Shown here piece by piece: positions 32,662 to 41,852 of a stretch of DNA of 64,000 nt. The notes beneath the pieces were generated by a model. That model made no database searches. It saw only the letters and a list, made by a program, of their open reading frames with translations, and had not been told where the DNA came from. The DNA is from Rhizobium sp. P40RR-XXII (GTDB lineage Bacteria > Pseudomonadota > Alphaproteobacteria > Rhizobiales > Rhizobiaceae): the NCBI RefSeq assembly GCF_012641405.1, contig NZ_JABAII010000003.1, positions 124,001-188,000 on the forward strand, written 5' to 3'. Position numbers and translations under genes: made by a program. Position 1 is the stretch's first letter. Each line of letters begins with the position of its first letter.

Positions 32662-33030
32662 TTATGGCGCAACGGTAAAACTATAGGTGCCGTTGGTCTT
32701 GTGCCCATCCGTGGAGAGTACATGCCATTCGACCGTGTACTTTCCGGGCGCAAGCTTGTCGGTGACCGGTACCATCAATGTCGTGTCTTTGTTCATCAGT
32801 GTGCCGTCGCCGGTCTTGACGGCTGCCTTGTCGGGGCCGGTCACCTTGATGCCGCTGAATTTCAGGTTGAGACCTTCGGAAAAGGTGAGGTCGAGTTCCG
32901 ACGGCGCCGCCTTGACTATGCCGTCGGCCGCCGGAACGGCTGATTTCAGATGGGCGTGGGCCATGGCTTGGCCGGCGAGCGCGATGCTGATTGCGGCAGC
33001 GGCGAGGAGCAATTTCTTCATCGAAGGCAT
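32662..33030 (-). CDS. copC: CopC-family periplasmic copper-binding protein
   Basis: The 122-residue protein has a signal peptide (MKKLLLAAAAISIALAGQAM) cleaved before HAHLKSAVPAADG, which places a histidine at or next to the mature N-terminus as in Cu(II)-binding CopC. The rest is one immunoglobulin-like domain (LDLTFSEGLNLKFSGIKVTG, VEWHVLSTDGHKTNGTYSFT) with the second His/Asp cluster. AGGAAACCAGAT precedes the ATG at 33030. It is the last gene of the copper cluster, 83 bp after the SCO gene. Confidence 0.92.
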   Translation of the reverse strand: MPSMKKLLLAAAAISIALAGQAMAHAHLKSAVPAADGIVKAAPSELDLTFSEGLNLKFSGIKVTGPDKAAVKTGDGTLMNKDTTLMVPVTDKLAPGKYTVEWHVLSTDGHKTNGTYSFTVAP

Positions 33031-33113
33031 ATCTGGTTTCCTTATCATGTTCATGGCCCGCAGGCCTGCCGGACGGAATCGTTGTTTTTCAGTGGTGATC
33101 GGGTGCCATGGAA

Positions 33114-33710
33114 CTATTCCTGCAGCAGCAGATTTCGGATCTTTTGCAGCGCGACGTCGGTATTTTCCTGATAGGCGATCGTGCCCCTCAGATTGCCGCC
33201 GGCATCGACGAGCAATACGGATGCGGTGTGATCCATGGTATATCCGCCATCCGGACTGGGGACTTTCTTGGCATAGATGCGCCAGCCCTGGATGGCCTTC
33301 TGCATCTCATTGGGATCGCCCGTGATGCCGGTGATCCGGTCGGTGAAATTGCCGGTGTAGCTGCGCATGATCTCGGGCGTATCGCGCTCCGGATCGACGG
33401 AGAAGAAATAGGCCTTCAGTTTGTCGGCTTGCGGCCCAAGCGTCTTGAACCAGCCCGACATATCATAGAGGGTTGTCGGGCAGACATCGGGGCAATGCGT
33501 ATAGCCGAAATAGACGAGCGAAGGATGACCCGACGGGGCCTTTTCGGTAATGGGCTGTCCGCGATCGCCCGTGAGCGTGAAGGCTGCACCAAAGCTGCCG
33601 GCTGCCCGGACCTGCGGCGTCATAGGGAACGTTGCGTAGCCGATAGCGCCGGCGCCGACGATAAGCGTCAGAGCGACGACCATTGCGGCGAAGCGTTGTC
33701 TATTTGACAT
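33114..33710 (-). CDS. SCO1/SenC/PrrC-family copper chaperone
   Basis: The 198-residue thioredoxin-fold protein is anchored by one N-terminal helix (FAAMVVALTLIVGAGAIGYA). It contains the copper-binding CxxxC in FGYTHCPDVCPTTL and the distal His in GYTMDHTASVLLVD. SCO proteins help insert copper into the CuA centre of cytochrome oxidase, using electrons or copper passed from PCuAC. Its start overlaps the end of the PCuAC gene by 11 bp. Confidence 0.94.
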   Translation of the reverse strand: MSNRQRFAAMVVALTLIVGAGAIGYATFPMTPQVRAAGSFGAAFTLTGDRGQPITEKAPSGHPSLVYFGYTHCPDVCPTTLYDMSGWFKTLGPQADKLKAYFFSVDPERDTPEIMRSYTGNFTDRITGITGDPNEMQKAIQGWRIYAKKVPSPDGGYTMDHTASVLLVDAGGNLRGTIAYQENTDVALQKIRNLLLQE

Positions 33711-34179
33711 GGGATGTCTCCTTGTTCGCCGCGATCGATCCGACCGGGAAATCCACCTCGACCGAGCCGGCCTTTTCGAAGGTGAGCCTTGTCTTTACCG
33801 TCTGGCCCTGAAGAAAGGGCTCTGCGACCTTCATGAACATCACATGATAGCCGCCGGGCTTGAGCTCGACGGTCTTGCCGGCCGGTATGGGCAGGCCATC
33901 GGCAAGCTCGCGCATCACCATAATGTCCTTGTCCATCCTCATCTCGTGGATCTGGACCGTTCCGGCACGCGGCGAGCTTGCCGCGATCAGCCGGTCGTCG
34001 GTATCGCCCGTATTGGTGATGGTCACATAGCCGCCGCCGACAGGCGCACCCGGCACCATAGCGCGAATATAGGGAGTGGAGATTGTGAGATCGCCGATCT
34101 TGATTTCGTCGGCAAAGGCCATGGAGGAAAGCAGGAATGCCAGCCCGAAGGCGGCGGGAGCAAAAGCGCGTTTCAACAC
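33700..34179 (-). CDS. PCuAC periplasmic copper chaperone (DUF461)
   Basis: The 159-residue protein has a signal peptide cleaved near AFADE. The PCuAC Cu(I) site is present as HEMRMDKDIMVMRELADG, then GGYHVMFMKV, matching H-M-x10-M-x21-H-x-M. It delivers Cu(I) to the CuA site of cytochrome oxidase together with the overlapping SCO gene. It follows the PepSY gene by 63 bp. Confidence 0.95.
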   Translation of the reverse strand: MLKRAFAPAAFGLAFLLSSMAFADEIKIGDLTISTPYIRAMVPGAPVGGGYVTITNTGDTDDRLIAASSPRAGTVQIHEMRMDKDIMVMRELADGLPIPAGKTVELKPGGYHVMFMKVAEPFLQGQTVKTRLTFEKAGSVEVDFPVGSIAANKETSHVK

Positions 34180-34242
34180 GATCGATATCCTTGATGCAAA
34201 AAGGGAGCGGGCAGACGAAGCCGACGGCTCCGCCCGATCTCG

Positions 34243-35616
34243 TCAGGAAAGGAAGCGCCGGAGCGGCGGCACGAAACGAACCACGAGCTGGTCGATCAGC
34301 AGCATTACGGCGATAGCGGCTCCCGTCAGCGGGAAGGCTGCGCCGAAAACAATGGTGATGAACCAGAGCCTGACATAGACGGACTTTTGTGGCGGCATCG
34401 GCGGCACGCCGAGGCGGCCTGCCGGCCTGCGCTTCCACCACATGGTCGCGGCGGTCGCGCAGCACAGGATAATGGCCAGGCAAGCGGACAGCATCAGAAG
34501 CTGGTTGAAGAGGCCCCATTCCTGCCCTTGATGGACATTGTTGCTCCATTCGATCGCCTTACCGAGCGCCGGATATTGATCATAGGAGATGTCGACGAGC
34601 GCCTTTCCGGAATACTGGTCGACATGAACAGTCCTCTCCTTGCCGAGATCGCCGAAATAATGGCTGGCGGTATAGACGCCGGTTTCATCCGTCGGGATCG
34701 CAAGGTCGGAGCCGGCGACCATGCCGAGGCCGTGCATGATGGCGACGGCCTTGTTCAGGCCGATCGGCTTTGCCGACTGCGCCGCCGCGATGTCGGACAA
34801 TGGAACGGGGGCATTTTCGACCACCCAGCCGGCCTGGCTGACGATGTCCTGCATGACCTTCGTCGATTTCGGAACTTCGTCCCAGACTGCTGCCGGTGTT
34901 CCGAAATTGTGAGCGGTCAGCCAAGCATTGAGATTGGCGCCCCAGTAGCCGGACCAGGACATGCCGCTGAAGGCCAGGAAGAAGATGAGAGTGCCGGCAA
35001 GCGCGCCCGTCACGGCATGCAGGTCGCGCCAGAAGACGCGCCGCGACGGGTTGCCGCGAACGGTGAGCACGCCGCCGGTCTGCTGTCGCGGCCACCACAG
35101 ATAGATGCCGGTGACCACGAGAACGAGGGCGAAGCCGGCGACGATCTCGATGAGGCGATTGCTCCATTTGCCGAAATATTCGAGGCTGTGGATGCGCTTG
35201 ACGACCCAGCCGAACTCCTGTTTCGAGCCGACCGACCCCAAGATGCCGCCGTCATAGGGATTGACATAGACGATGGTCGATTGGCCGTCTTTTGACAGCG
35301 TAACCCAGGCCGAGCGGTTCGGGGCCGACGCTTCGTGATAGGAGGTTGCGTGGGCGCCCGGGAAGGCTGCAAGCGCCGCATCTGCGATCTGCTGCGGCTG
35401 CAGCAGCGTGCCGGTCTCGGCGACGAGATAGCGATGCGCGTAGAAGGTATCGGCAATCTGATCCTTGAATAGGTAGAGCGATCCGGTGATCGCCAGATTG
35501 AGCATGAATGGAATGACGAGAAGACCGGCGAAAAAATGCCAGCGCCAGATCGCGCGATAGAGCGAGATATTGTGGGTTGCTGTGGCTGCAGGCTCTGCAG
35601 CGGTAAAGGCAGACAT
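34243..35616 (-). CDS. PepSY-domain membrane protein (iron/copper-associated)
   Basis: The 457-residue inner-membrane protein has about five helices (HFFAGLLVIPFMLNLAITGS, IEIVAGFALVLVVTGIYLWW, LIFFLAFSGMSWSGYWGANL, LMLSACLAIILCCATAATMW and a C-terminal one). PepSY segments lie in the periplasmic loops, and conserved His residues (WRWHFFAGLL, RDLHAVTG, HGLGMVAG) could bind haem or metal. Family members act as ferric-siderophore or metal reductases. TTCGGAGGATTTC precedes the ATG at 35616. It sits between the DUF2946-like gene and PCuAC in one minus-strand series. Confidence 0.88.
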   Translation of the reverse strand: MSAFTAAEPAATATHNISLYRAIWRWHFFAGLLVIPFMLNLAITGSLYLFKDQIADTFYAHRYLVAETGTLLQPQQIADAALAAFPGAHATSYHEASAPNRSAWVTLSKDGQSTIVYVNPYDGGILGSVGSKQEFGWVVKRIHSLEYFGKWSNRLIEIVAGFALVLVVTGIYLWWPRQQTGGVLTVRGNPSRRVFWRDLHAVTGALAGTLIFFLAFSGMSWSGYWGANLNAWLTAHNFGTPAAVWDEVPKSTKVMQDIVSQAGWVVENAPVPLSDIAAAQSAKPIGLNKAVAIMHGLGMVAGSDLAIPTDETGVYTASHYFGDLGKERTVHVDQYSGKALVDISYDQYPALGKAIEWSNNVHQGQEWGLFNQLLMLSACLAIILCCATAATMWWKRRPAGRLGVPPMPPQKSVYVRLWFITIVFGAAFPLTGAAIAVMLLIDQLVVRFVPPLRRFLS

Positions 35617-35842
35617 GAAATCCTCCGAAGATCGGCAGGCTGCCGCGCGCGGTCGATCCGAGGAGGAGGGCGATGGTTCGCCATTTGGAGTGAGCTTGCT
35701 TTCCGTGACCAGCCGGACCGATCGAGCCGCCTCGTTAGGCAAAGTACAGCTAGGGACACCAATCCTCGGATTTCACGACTTGACGTCGCGCATGACGGCA
35801 GCCGTTGACGGCAGGCGTCACGGTGAAAGCCGCAACGCCGGT

Positions 35843-36247
35843 TCAGCCAACGATGTCGAGGATGGGTGGTGCTCTTGGACCTGTGTTCGGCGGATAAAGC
35901 TGGCGGTGGAAAGCCTCAGATCTTGCGACGACCGTCTCTCCACGCGGAGAGGCAAGGCGCTCGCAAACCTCGGTGGGAGGCGCCGGCAGAAGGGCAGCCG
36001 AGGCGATCCGGCATGCCTCGCATCCCGGCGCATAGGCTTTCCCATGAACCTTGCCGTCGGCATCCTTATAGGTGACGCAGAGGATGGGCAGTGATCCATC
36101 CGGCAGCCGGTATTGGGCAAGCTCCAGCGGGGAAATCTCATCCGCCGTGGCGACGACCGGCTGATGGGCGAAGCCGACAAACAACAGCGCCACGGCGCAA
36201 AGGATGCGCGCGCTCCACTGAAATGTTCGCGAAATCGTCTTCCGCAT
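35843..36247 (-). CDS. Secreted DUF2946-like protein of the copper cluster
   Basis: The 134-residue protein has an N-terminal export segment (ILCAVALLFVGFAHQPVVAT). A mature part follows with LCVTYKDADGKVHGKAYAPG and CEACRIASAALLPAP. The C...H...CxxC arrangement is like DUF2946 proteins, which often precede TonB receptors or copper genes; metal binding is plausible. The ATG at 36247 follows GGGGACAGGA; a GTG 15 bp upstream is possible. It is the first gene of the copper series, 226 bp before the PepSY gene. Confidence 0.65.
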   Translation of the reverse strand: MRKTISRTFQWSARILCAVALLFVGFAHQPVVATADEISPLELAQYRLPDGSLPILCVTYKDADGKVHGKAYAPGCEACRIASAALLPAPPTEVCERLASPRGETVVARSEAFHRQLYPPNTGPRAPPILDIVG

Positions 36248-36512
36248 TCCTGTCCCCACCACAGCATTTCGCGGATGAGGTTGCAGTCATAGGGCAGGCC
36301 CATCGCAAGCGCAATGCGTCAATTCGTGCCGTGCCCTCAGCTTCGCAGACTGTACGTTTGGACCGAGAGTTCATCGGCGAGGATCGTATTGTCAGCTCAG
36401 CATTCGTACGATCGGCGAGCGCCGGCTCGATGGCAAGGATTTCATTCCGCCAGTGGCAGACGATTGAAGTACGGCTATATGTGTGACCATGACTGAAAGC
36501 GGAGGAGACATC

Positions 36513-37439
36513 ATGCCATCCATGCGCCCAGGATCGGAATCCCGGCATCTGCTGCCGGGCCAGATCAGCGAGCTCGTCGTCTTTGATTTCGCCTCATCGA
36601 CTGCTCGCGTGATTTACGAAACCGGCGAACTCATCGAGGCTCCCAACTGGTCGCCGGATGGCAAATGGCTGATCTATAACGGCGACGGTCGCCTGTTCCG
36701 CATCTCTCCCGATGGACGGGACGGGCCGCACCGCATCAATACAGCCCCGATGGAAAACCTGAACAACGACCATGTCGTATCACCCGATGGTCGCTCCTTC
36801 TTCGTCAGCGCCAATGACGGTCATCTCTATCAGGTGCCGTTCGAAGGTGGCGCGCCTCAGCGTGTTTCCAACGAGCACGATCCGTCCCGAGATTTCAAAT
36901 ACTACCTGCATGGCATCTCCCCCGACGGCAGGACGCTCGCCTATGTCGGATTGGAGCGCCGCGTTGGCGGCGGCATTTTCACCCGCATCTGCACCATCCC
37001 CGCCGCCGGCGGCGGCGAGGATGTGTTTCTGACCGATGGTGCTTGCCCCGTCGATGGGCCTGAATTCTCGCCCGACGGGCATTGGATCTATTTCAATTCC
37101 GAGGCTGCGGCGATGCAGCCGGGGCATGCTCAGGTGTTCCGCCTGCGCCCGGACGGTTCCAAGCTGGAGCAGCTCACGCATGATGATCGGGTGAACTGGT
37201 TCCCGCATCCGGCGCCCAACGGCCGCGATCTCGTCTATCTGAGCTATCCAAAGGGAACGATCGGCCATCCCGCGGACAAGCAGGTGATCCTCCGTCTCAT
37301 GCCGGCGGACGGAGGCACGGCACGAGATCTCGACGCTTTCAACGGCGGCCAGGGAACGATCAATGTGAGCTCCTGGTCACCGGATTCCAGCGCCTTTGCC
37401 TATGTTCGCTATCCGTTGGCCGCGCAGCCGCCGGCCTGA
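36513..37439 (+). CDS. TolB-like WD40/PD40 beta-propeller protein
   Basis: The 308-residue protein contains repeated PD40 units of the form W/SPDG-x-W/I: APNWSPDGKWLIYNGDGRLF, VVSPDGRSFFVSANDGHLYQ, GISPDGRTLAYVGLERRVGG, EFSPDGHWIYFNSEAAAMQP and SWSPDSSAFAYVRYP. There is no signal peptide, unlike TolB itself, so it is probably cytoplasmic. The ATG at 36513 is preceded by GGAGGAGACATC. Similar proteins are annotated as TolB-like transporters without known function. It is divergent from the copper cluster. Confidence 0.8.
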   Translation: MPSMRPGSESRHLLPGQISELVVFDFASSTARVIYETGELIEAPNWSPDGKWLIYNGDGRLFRISPDGRDGPHRINTAPMENLNNDHVVSPDGRSFFVSANDGHLYQVPFEGGAPQRVSNEHDPSRDFKYYLHGISPDGRTLAYVGLERRVGGGIFTRICTIPAAGGGEDVFLTDGACPVDGPEFSPDGHWIYFNSEAAAMQPGHAQVFRLRPDGSKLEQLTHDDRVNWFPHPAPNGRDLVYLSYPKGTIGHPADKQVILRLMPADGGTARDLDAFNGGQGTINVSSWSPDSSAFAYVRYPLAAQPPA

Positions 37440-37575
37440 AGGAAAGCCGTCGCCACGATGGCCGAAGGGCTTCCGAAAGCAATGCCCGCAGATTGCGATC
37501 TAGCCTCGCGCAAGGTCTGGTTGCGATAGTCGGCTTTGGGGCGAATGCTGGTGAATTGCGCTGTGGGGGCGATCG

Positions 37576-39780
37576 ATGATTTCAACGTATCTCGGCTATG
37601 TGACCGCGACAAAGGATATGGCGTCGACGCTTGCGCGCATCGCCAAGCAGACAACGGTCAAAAGCGACCAGCAATATTATGATGCGCACATCGGCAAGAT
37701 CAAGAATGTCGATGAGTTCGTCAGCGACCATAAGCTCTACAGCTATGCAATGAAGGCCTATGGCCTAGAAGACATGACCTATGCCAAGGCCTTCATGAAG
37801 AAGGTTTTGACAAGCGACCTCAGCGATCCGAATAGTTTCGCAAACAAATTGACCGATAGCCGCTACCGGCAATTTGCCGCGGCTTTCAACTTCGGTGGCA
37901 AGTCAAAGAATCAGGCAGCTCAGACCGATGCCCAGAAGAGCGATACGATCGGGCTCTATGAGCAATCCTTCGCCAATGAAACAACTTTGGCAGCGAAGGA
38001 GAGCAAATTCTACGACAGCTGGATCGACAAGGTGTCGAATGTCGACGATATCGTCAACAGCAGCAGGATGAGAGACTACATCCTGCGGGCGCATGGCATC
38101 AATCCGGACAATATATCGAAGTCGTTTCTCACGTCGGTTCTGACCAGTGATGTCAGCGATCCGAACAGCTTCGTCAATCAGGCAGGCAACTTCTCTTCGG
38201 CATCGGCTCAGGCAACCTATAAGCTGATCGCATCGCAGTTCAATTTCAATGATGATGGAACGCTTTCCGCCGCGTCGGCGCAAACGACGCAGCAGAAGGA
38301 AGCGATGATCTCTCGCTATAACAATACTGTCCCGAGCCTGCTGACCCCGACCATGGCCGTCAGCAACGACGACTATTATCGCCAGGCAATCACGAAGGTG
38401 ACGTCGCTGAGTGACATCACCGGCGACAACAGGCTTTTCTCCTATATCAAGGAGGCTTTCGGTCTCAGCGCCAAACTCACGCCGGCCCAATTCAATCTCG
38501 CTTTCGCCAACCCCACCTATGCCGATGTCTCCGGCATGAAGGATATGGTCGCTCATTTCAATTTCGCGTCCGACGGAACGCTGCCGGCGGGGCAATCAGC
38601 GCAATCGGCGCAAGCCATAGACGATATCTCCATCAAATATTTGACGCAGGCCAAGGGTGCCAAGCAGGCCTTGTTCAAGGATGCGGAGGACCACTACAAG
38701 TCGGCGGTCGGCAAAATCAAGACGATCGAGGATTTCTTCGCCGCCAATGACACGAAGAGCAAGGATCTGCCGACGATCGAGGACATGGCGCTCCGTGCCT
38801 TCGGGATCGGCAAGAATGAGGTCTCGCGGGACCAATTGCGCAAGATCCTGGAAAGCAATCCTTATGACAGCAAGAGCTATGTCAGCTCCCTGAAGGACGA
38901 GAGGTATGTCGAGCTTGCCAAGGCATTCAACTTCGACAGTAAGGGTAATCTCCGGGATCCGGTCACGGCCTTGTCGAAGGGCTCGATCAACAGCTTCATT
39001 TCCGCCTATTCGAAAGCGAAGACGTTCGGGCTGACGGGTGAGATGCGGGACAAGGCGATCAAGGATGCGAAGGACGCGGCGACTGAATTCAGCAAGTCGA
39101 TTGCCAAGGTCGACACCGTCGATGAGCTCCTGGCGGATAAGAAGGTGACGGAATTCATTCTCGTCGCCAATAATATCGACCCCAAGACGGTCGACAAGGC
39201 GACCTTGAAGAAGGCCCTCACCGCCGATCCCGAAGATGCCAAGGGATTCCTGAACACGCCGGCAGGCCAGAAGTTCAAGGCCATGGTGAACGTCTTCAAT
39301 TTCGACGCCAAGGGCAACCTGACGACCGCCAAGATCGAACCAGGGCAAAACAAGGGCGCGCGCCTCGCCACGGACGATCTCTTTCTCCATCAGACCCTGG
39401 AAACCCAGCAGGGTGCCTCCAACGATGGTGTCCGCCTTGCGCTTTATTTTCAGCGAAAGGCGCCGCAAATCAATTCCGTCTACGACATCATGTCCGATCC
39501 GGCGCTCTACAATGTGATCAAGACGACCTACTCGCTACCGGCGTCGATGTCGAACATGGATGTGAGCCGCCAGGCGAAGATGCTGGAGAAGCTTTTTCCG
39601 GTCAAGGATTTGCATGATGCCGGCAAGGTGAGCAACCTGCTGAAGCGCTTCGCCGCCGTATATGACGCGGCAAACGGCGCAAATACCGCCTCGCCTGCAT
39701 CCGCCATCCTAAACCGTGGCTCCGGAGTTGGCATGAGCGCGGATCTTATGCTGTCGATCGCCCAGCTCACGTCGCGATAG
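37576..39780 (+). CDS. Multi-repeat DUF1217 (flagellar-associated family) protein
   Basis: The 734-residue protein holds six degenerate copies of one unit of about 70-115 residues. Each begins like YYDAHIGKIKNVDEFVSDHK, continues with an alpha-helical AYGL/AHGI segment and usually ends in a FNF-type motif (AAFNF, SQFNF, AHFNF, KAFNF, NVFNF). This is the DUF1217 unit known from rhizobial flagellar gene clusters. No signal peptide or membrane helix is visible. The N-terminus (MISTYLGYVTATKDMASTLA) and the C-terminal tail (GMSADLMLSIAQL) resemble the amphipathic ends of flagellar axial proteins. No flagellar genes are nearby. Export through a flagellar-type secretion system is inferred. Confidence 0.75.
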   Translation: MISTYLGYVTATKDMASTLARIAKQTTVKSDQQYYDAHIGKIKNVDEFVSDHKLYSYAMKAYGLEDMTYAKAFMKKVLTSDLSDPNSFANKLTDSRYRQFAAAFNFGGKSKNQAAQTDAQKSDTIGLYEQSFANETTLAAKESKFYDSWIDKVSNVDDIVNSSRMRDYILRAHGINPDNISKSFLTSVLTSDVSDPNSFVNQAGNFSSASAQATYKLIASQFNFNDDGTLSAASAQTTQQKEAMISRYNNTVPSLLTPTMAVSNDDYYRQAITKVTSLSDITGDNRLFSYIKEAFGLSAKLTPAQFNLAFANPTYADVSGMKDMVAHFNFASDGTLPAGQSAQSAQAIDDISIKYLTQAKGAKQALFKDAEDHYKSAVGKIKTIEDFFAANDTKSKDLPTIEDMALRAFGIGKNEVSRDQLRKILESNPYDSKSYVSSLKDERYVELAKAFNFDSKGNLRDPVTALSKGSINSFISAYSKAKTFGLTGEMRDKAIKDAKDAATEFSKSIAKVDTVDELLADKKVTEFILVANNIDPKTVDKATLKKALTADPEDAKGFLNTPAGQKFKAMVNVFNFDAKGNLTTAKIEPGQNKGARLATDDLFLHQTLETQQGASNDGVRLALYFQRKAPQINSVYDIMSDPALYNVIKTTYSLPASMSNMDVSRQAKMLEKLFPVKDLHDAGKVSNLLKRFAAVYDAANGANTASPASAILNRGSGVGMSADLMLSIAQLTSR

Positions 39781-39836
39781 CATATTGCGTGTTTGCCGTA
39801 TTGGGCCGGGTCGGCGTCGGCAACGCGGGGCCAACA

Positions 39837-40613
39837 TCATTGATGCTGCAGCACGCTCAGGCCGCCGTCCACGGTCAGGCATGTGGCATTCATGAAGGGG
39901 CATTCATCCGAGATCATGAAGACGGCGGCCAGCGCTATTTCCCGCGGCGCGGCGATACGCCCGCCTGGATGCAGCCTCAGCGTCTCCGCCTTTGCCGCCT
40001 CCGGATCGGGAAAGCCGTTCCAATAATCGATGACTTTTTGTGTCGCAACGTAGCCGGGCGCCAGGGCATTCACGCGTACATTCTTCGACGCGTATTCGAT
40101 CCCCAGTGACTTGGTCATGCCGAGGAGCGCATGCTTGGCGAGCGGGTAGGGGAAGGTGTGCGGAATGATGGTGAAGGCATGGGTCGAGGCGATATTGAGG
40201 ATGACGCCACCGCCCGAGGCGATCATCCCTGGCAGAACGGAGCGGCAGCAATTCCAGGCGCCCTTGAGGTTAATGTCGAAGCAGCGCTCCCAATCCTCGT
40301 CCGTCAGCTGCAGCGGTTCGGCAAAGACGTTGACGCCGGCATTGTTGACCAGCGCATTGATGCTGCCGATCTCCGCCGCTGCCTTGGCGACGGCCGCACC
40401 CATGGCGGCGGCATCGGTAATGTCGGCCGCCTGATAGCCGACGATGCCTCCTTGTTCCTTCAGCTTGGCAGCGGCCTGTTCGAGAAGGGCTTCATCGCGG
40501 TCAATGAGAAAGATATGCGCGCCTTCGGCTACAAAAGCTTCGGCGATTGCCAGACCGATCCCCTGTGCGGCTCCGGTAATGAAGACCCTTTTTCCGGAAA
40601 GGCGATTTGGCAT
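39837..40613 (-). CDS. Short-chain dehydrogenase, probable sugar dehydrogenase
   Basis: The 258-residue classical SDR has VFITGAAQGIGLAIAEAF, an acidic LIDRD (NAD preference), NNAGVNV and catalytic NIASTHAF with YPLAKH. It ends LTVDGGLSVLQHQ. The catalytic Tyr is in FPYPLAKHALLG. It lies 54 bp downstream of an aldose-1-epimerase on the same strand, next to an arabinose-type ABC transporter. Oxidation of a C1 aldose hydroxyl (arabinose or galactose) to a lactone is the likely role. The exact sugar is inferred from context. Confidence 0.82.
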   Translation of the reverse strand: MPNRLSGKRVFITGAAQGIGLAIAEAFVAEGAHIFLIDRDEALLEQAAAKLKEQGGIVGYQAADITDAAAMGAAVAKAAAEIGSINALVNNAGVNVFAEPLQLTDEDWERCFDINLKGAWNCCRSVLPGMIASGGGVILNIASTHAFTIIPHTFPYPLAKHALLGMTKSLGIEYASKNVRVNALAPGYVATQKVIDYWNGFPDPEAAKAETLRLHPGGRIAAPREIALAAVFMISDECPFMNATCLTVDGGLSVLQHQ

Positions 40614-40667
40614 TCGGTGTTCCTCTTTTGGCGTGGTCCGGAAATTTGAGCGATGAGCGGTCGTCGG

Positions 40668-41561
40668 CTATTCCGGATATTTTTGTGGCTGCAGATGGAC
40701 CGACCCCGAAAGGCTTTCTCCAGGCTGCAGGATTTTCAGATCTCCCAGATCCGGAAGGTTATGACCGTTTGCAAGGTGGGACATCGGCTCGAAGCAGAAA
40801 TAGTCGTGGCGAAAGGCCGGGTTGAAAATTGTGTCGGGGACGAAGATGAAGGCGTGCCTGATCGATGCGTCGGCAGTCAGACGCAGGCTTACGCCCTTTT
40901 CTGGCCAGTCAATCCGCGCTTCGCCACTCCATCCCTCGAAGCCGTTGTTGACCCAGCGGCGAGGAAGCGGCGACGGCCGGGAAAAGTCGAGATCCGCCGG
41001 AATAGCGGTACGTTCTCCCGGCAAAAAGCCCTCGGTCTCCGTCCAAAATCGCTGCGCCGGCGCGAAAAGCGTCGTTTGCGGCGTCATCGGGAAATAGGGA
41101 TGCCAGCCAAGCCCGAATGGCAGCGCGACCGTGCCGGTGTTCTCCACGCTCATCTGCAGCGTCAGCCCTTCGGACGACAGCGCAATGGTCTGCTTCGCAT
41201 CGTAACTATAGGGCGTATTTTCCCCTCGATGGCGAAAGCCGATCTTCAATTCGTTGCCGCTGCGAGAGAGAATGGACCATTCCCCCTGCCAGCCGTCACC
41301 GTGCAGATAATGAGGGTCCGACGCCGTGTTCGGCCGAAGCTGGTAGTCGCGTCCTTCGAATGTGAAACGGTTGTTCCGGATGCGGTTGCCGAAGGGGGCC
41401 AGCGGATAGCAGGCGGAAGAGGGTGCACTGGCATTATCCGGCGCCGGTCTGAGAAGCGCAATTTCGTCGCCATCCGCGGCCCAGGTATAGTCGAGCAATA
41501 TGCCGCCCAAAGTCGATGCGCGAACCGAAAACAAGCCGTCCTGCAAATCGATGATGCTCAT
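40668..41561 (-). CDS. Aldose 1-epimerase family protein
   Basis: The 297-residue beta-sandwich protein matches GalM-like epimerases: SACYPLAPFGNRIRNNRFTF (substrate Asn/Arg), DPHYLHGDGWQGEW (catalytic His), and FGLGWHPYFP. The C-terminal acid is in the region around YFCFEPMSHL. It should interconvert anomers of an incoming aldose, feeding the adjacent SDR. It is divergent from araF across 291 bp and reads into the SDR gene. Confidence 0.9.
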   Translation of the reverse strand: MSIIDLQDGLFSVRASTLGGILLDYTWAADGDEIALLRPAPDNASAPSSACYPLAPFGNRIRNNRFTFEGRDYQLRPNTASDPHYLHGDGWQGEWSILSRSGNELKIGFRHRGENTPYSYDAKQTIALSSEGLTLQMSVENTGTVALPFGLGWHPYFPMTPQTTLFAPAQRFWTETEGFLPGERTAIPADLDFSRPSPLPRRWVNNGFEGWSGEARIDWPEKGVSLRLTADASIRHAFIFVPDTIFNPAFRHDYFCFEPMSHLANGHNLPDLGDLKILQPGESLSGSVHLQPQKYPE

Positions 41562-41761
41562 TGAACGGCTGCCATCCCCTCGCCATCAGGCCGATCCCGA
41601 ATGGTCGGGCACCCTATATTCGCGCCTTTTAATGTCAACAGATATATAGGATTTATTTTTTCCATGTTGCCGGTTTCTCATGTGTAACCATCTTGTTTTC
41701 ATCGGAAACGTGCCGTTTTCCTGGATAAGGCTCAGCCCATGTCAGCAAGACAGAATAAATA

Positions 41762-41804
41762 ATCATACATAAATATTGACCGGTATGATGTTTTTTCCTA
41801 TTCA
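41762..41804 (+). promoter_or_regulatory. araF promoter with overlapping inverted repeat
   Basis: TTGACC (41776-41781), 17 bases and TATTCA (41799-41804) form a promoter 49 bp before the araF start. An inverted repeat, ATCATAC (41762-41768) and GTATGAT (41783-41789), brackets the -35 element. This is a good position for repression by the GntR regulator encoded downstream; the link is inferred. Confidence 0.6.
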
Positions 41805-41852
41805 CACTTTGCTGCCGACAAGTGGCAGAGCGAGATTTTAGGGAGAGAGACC

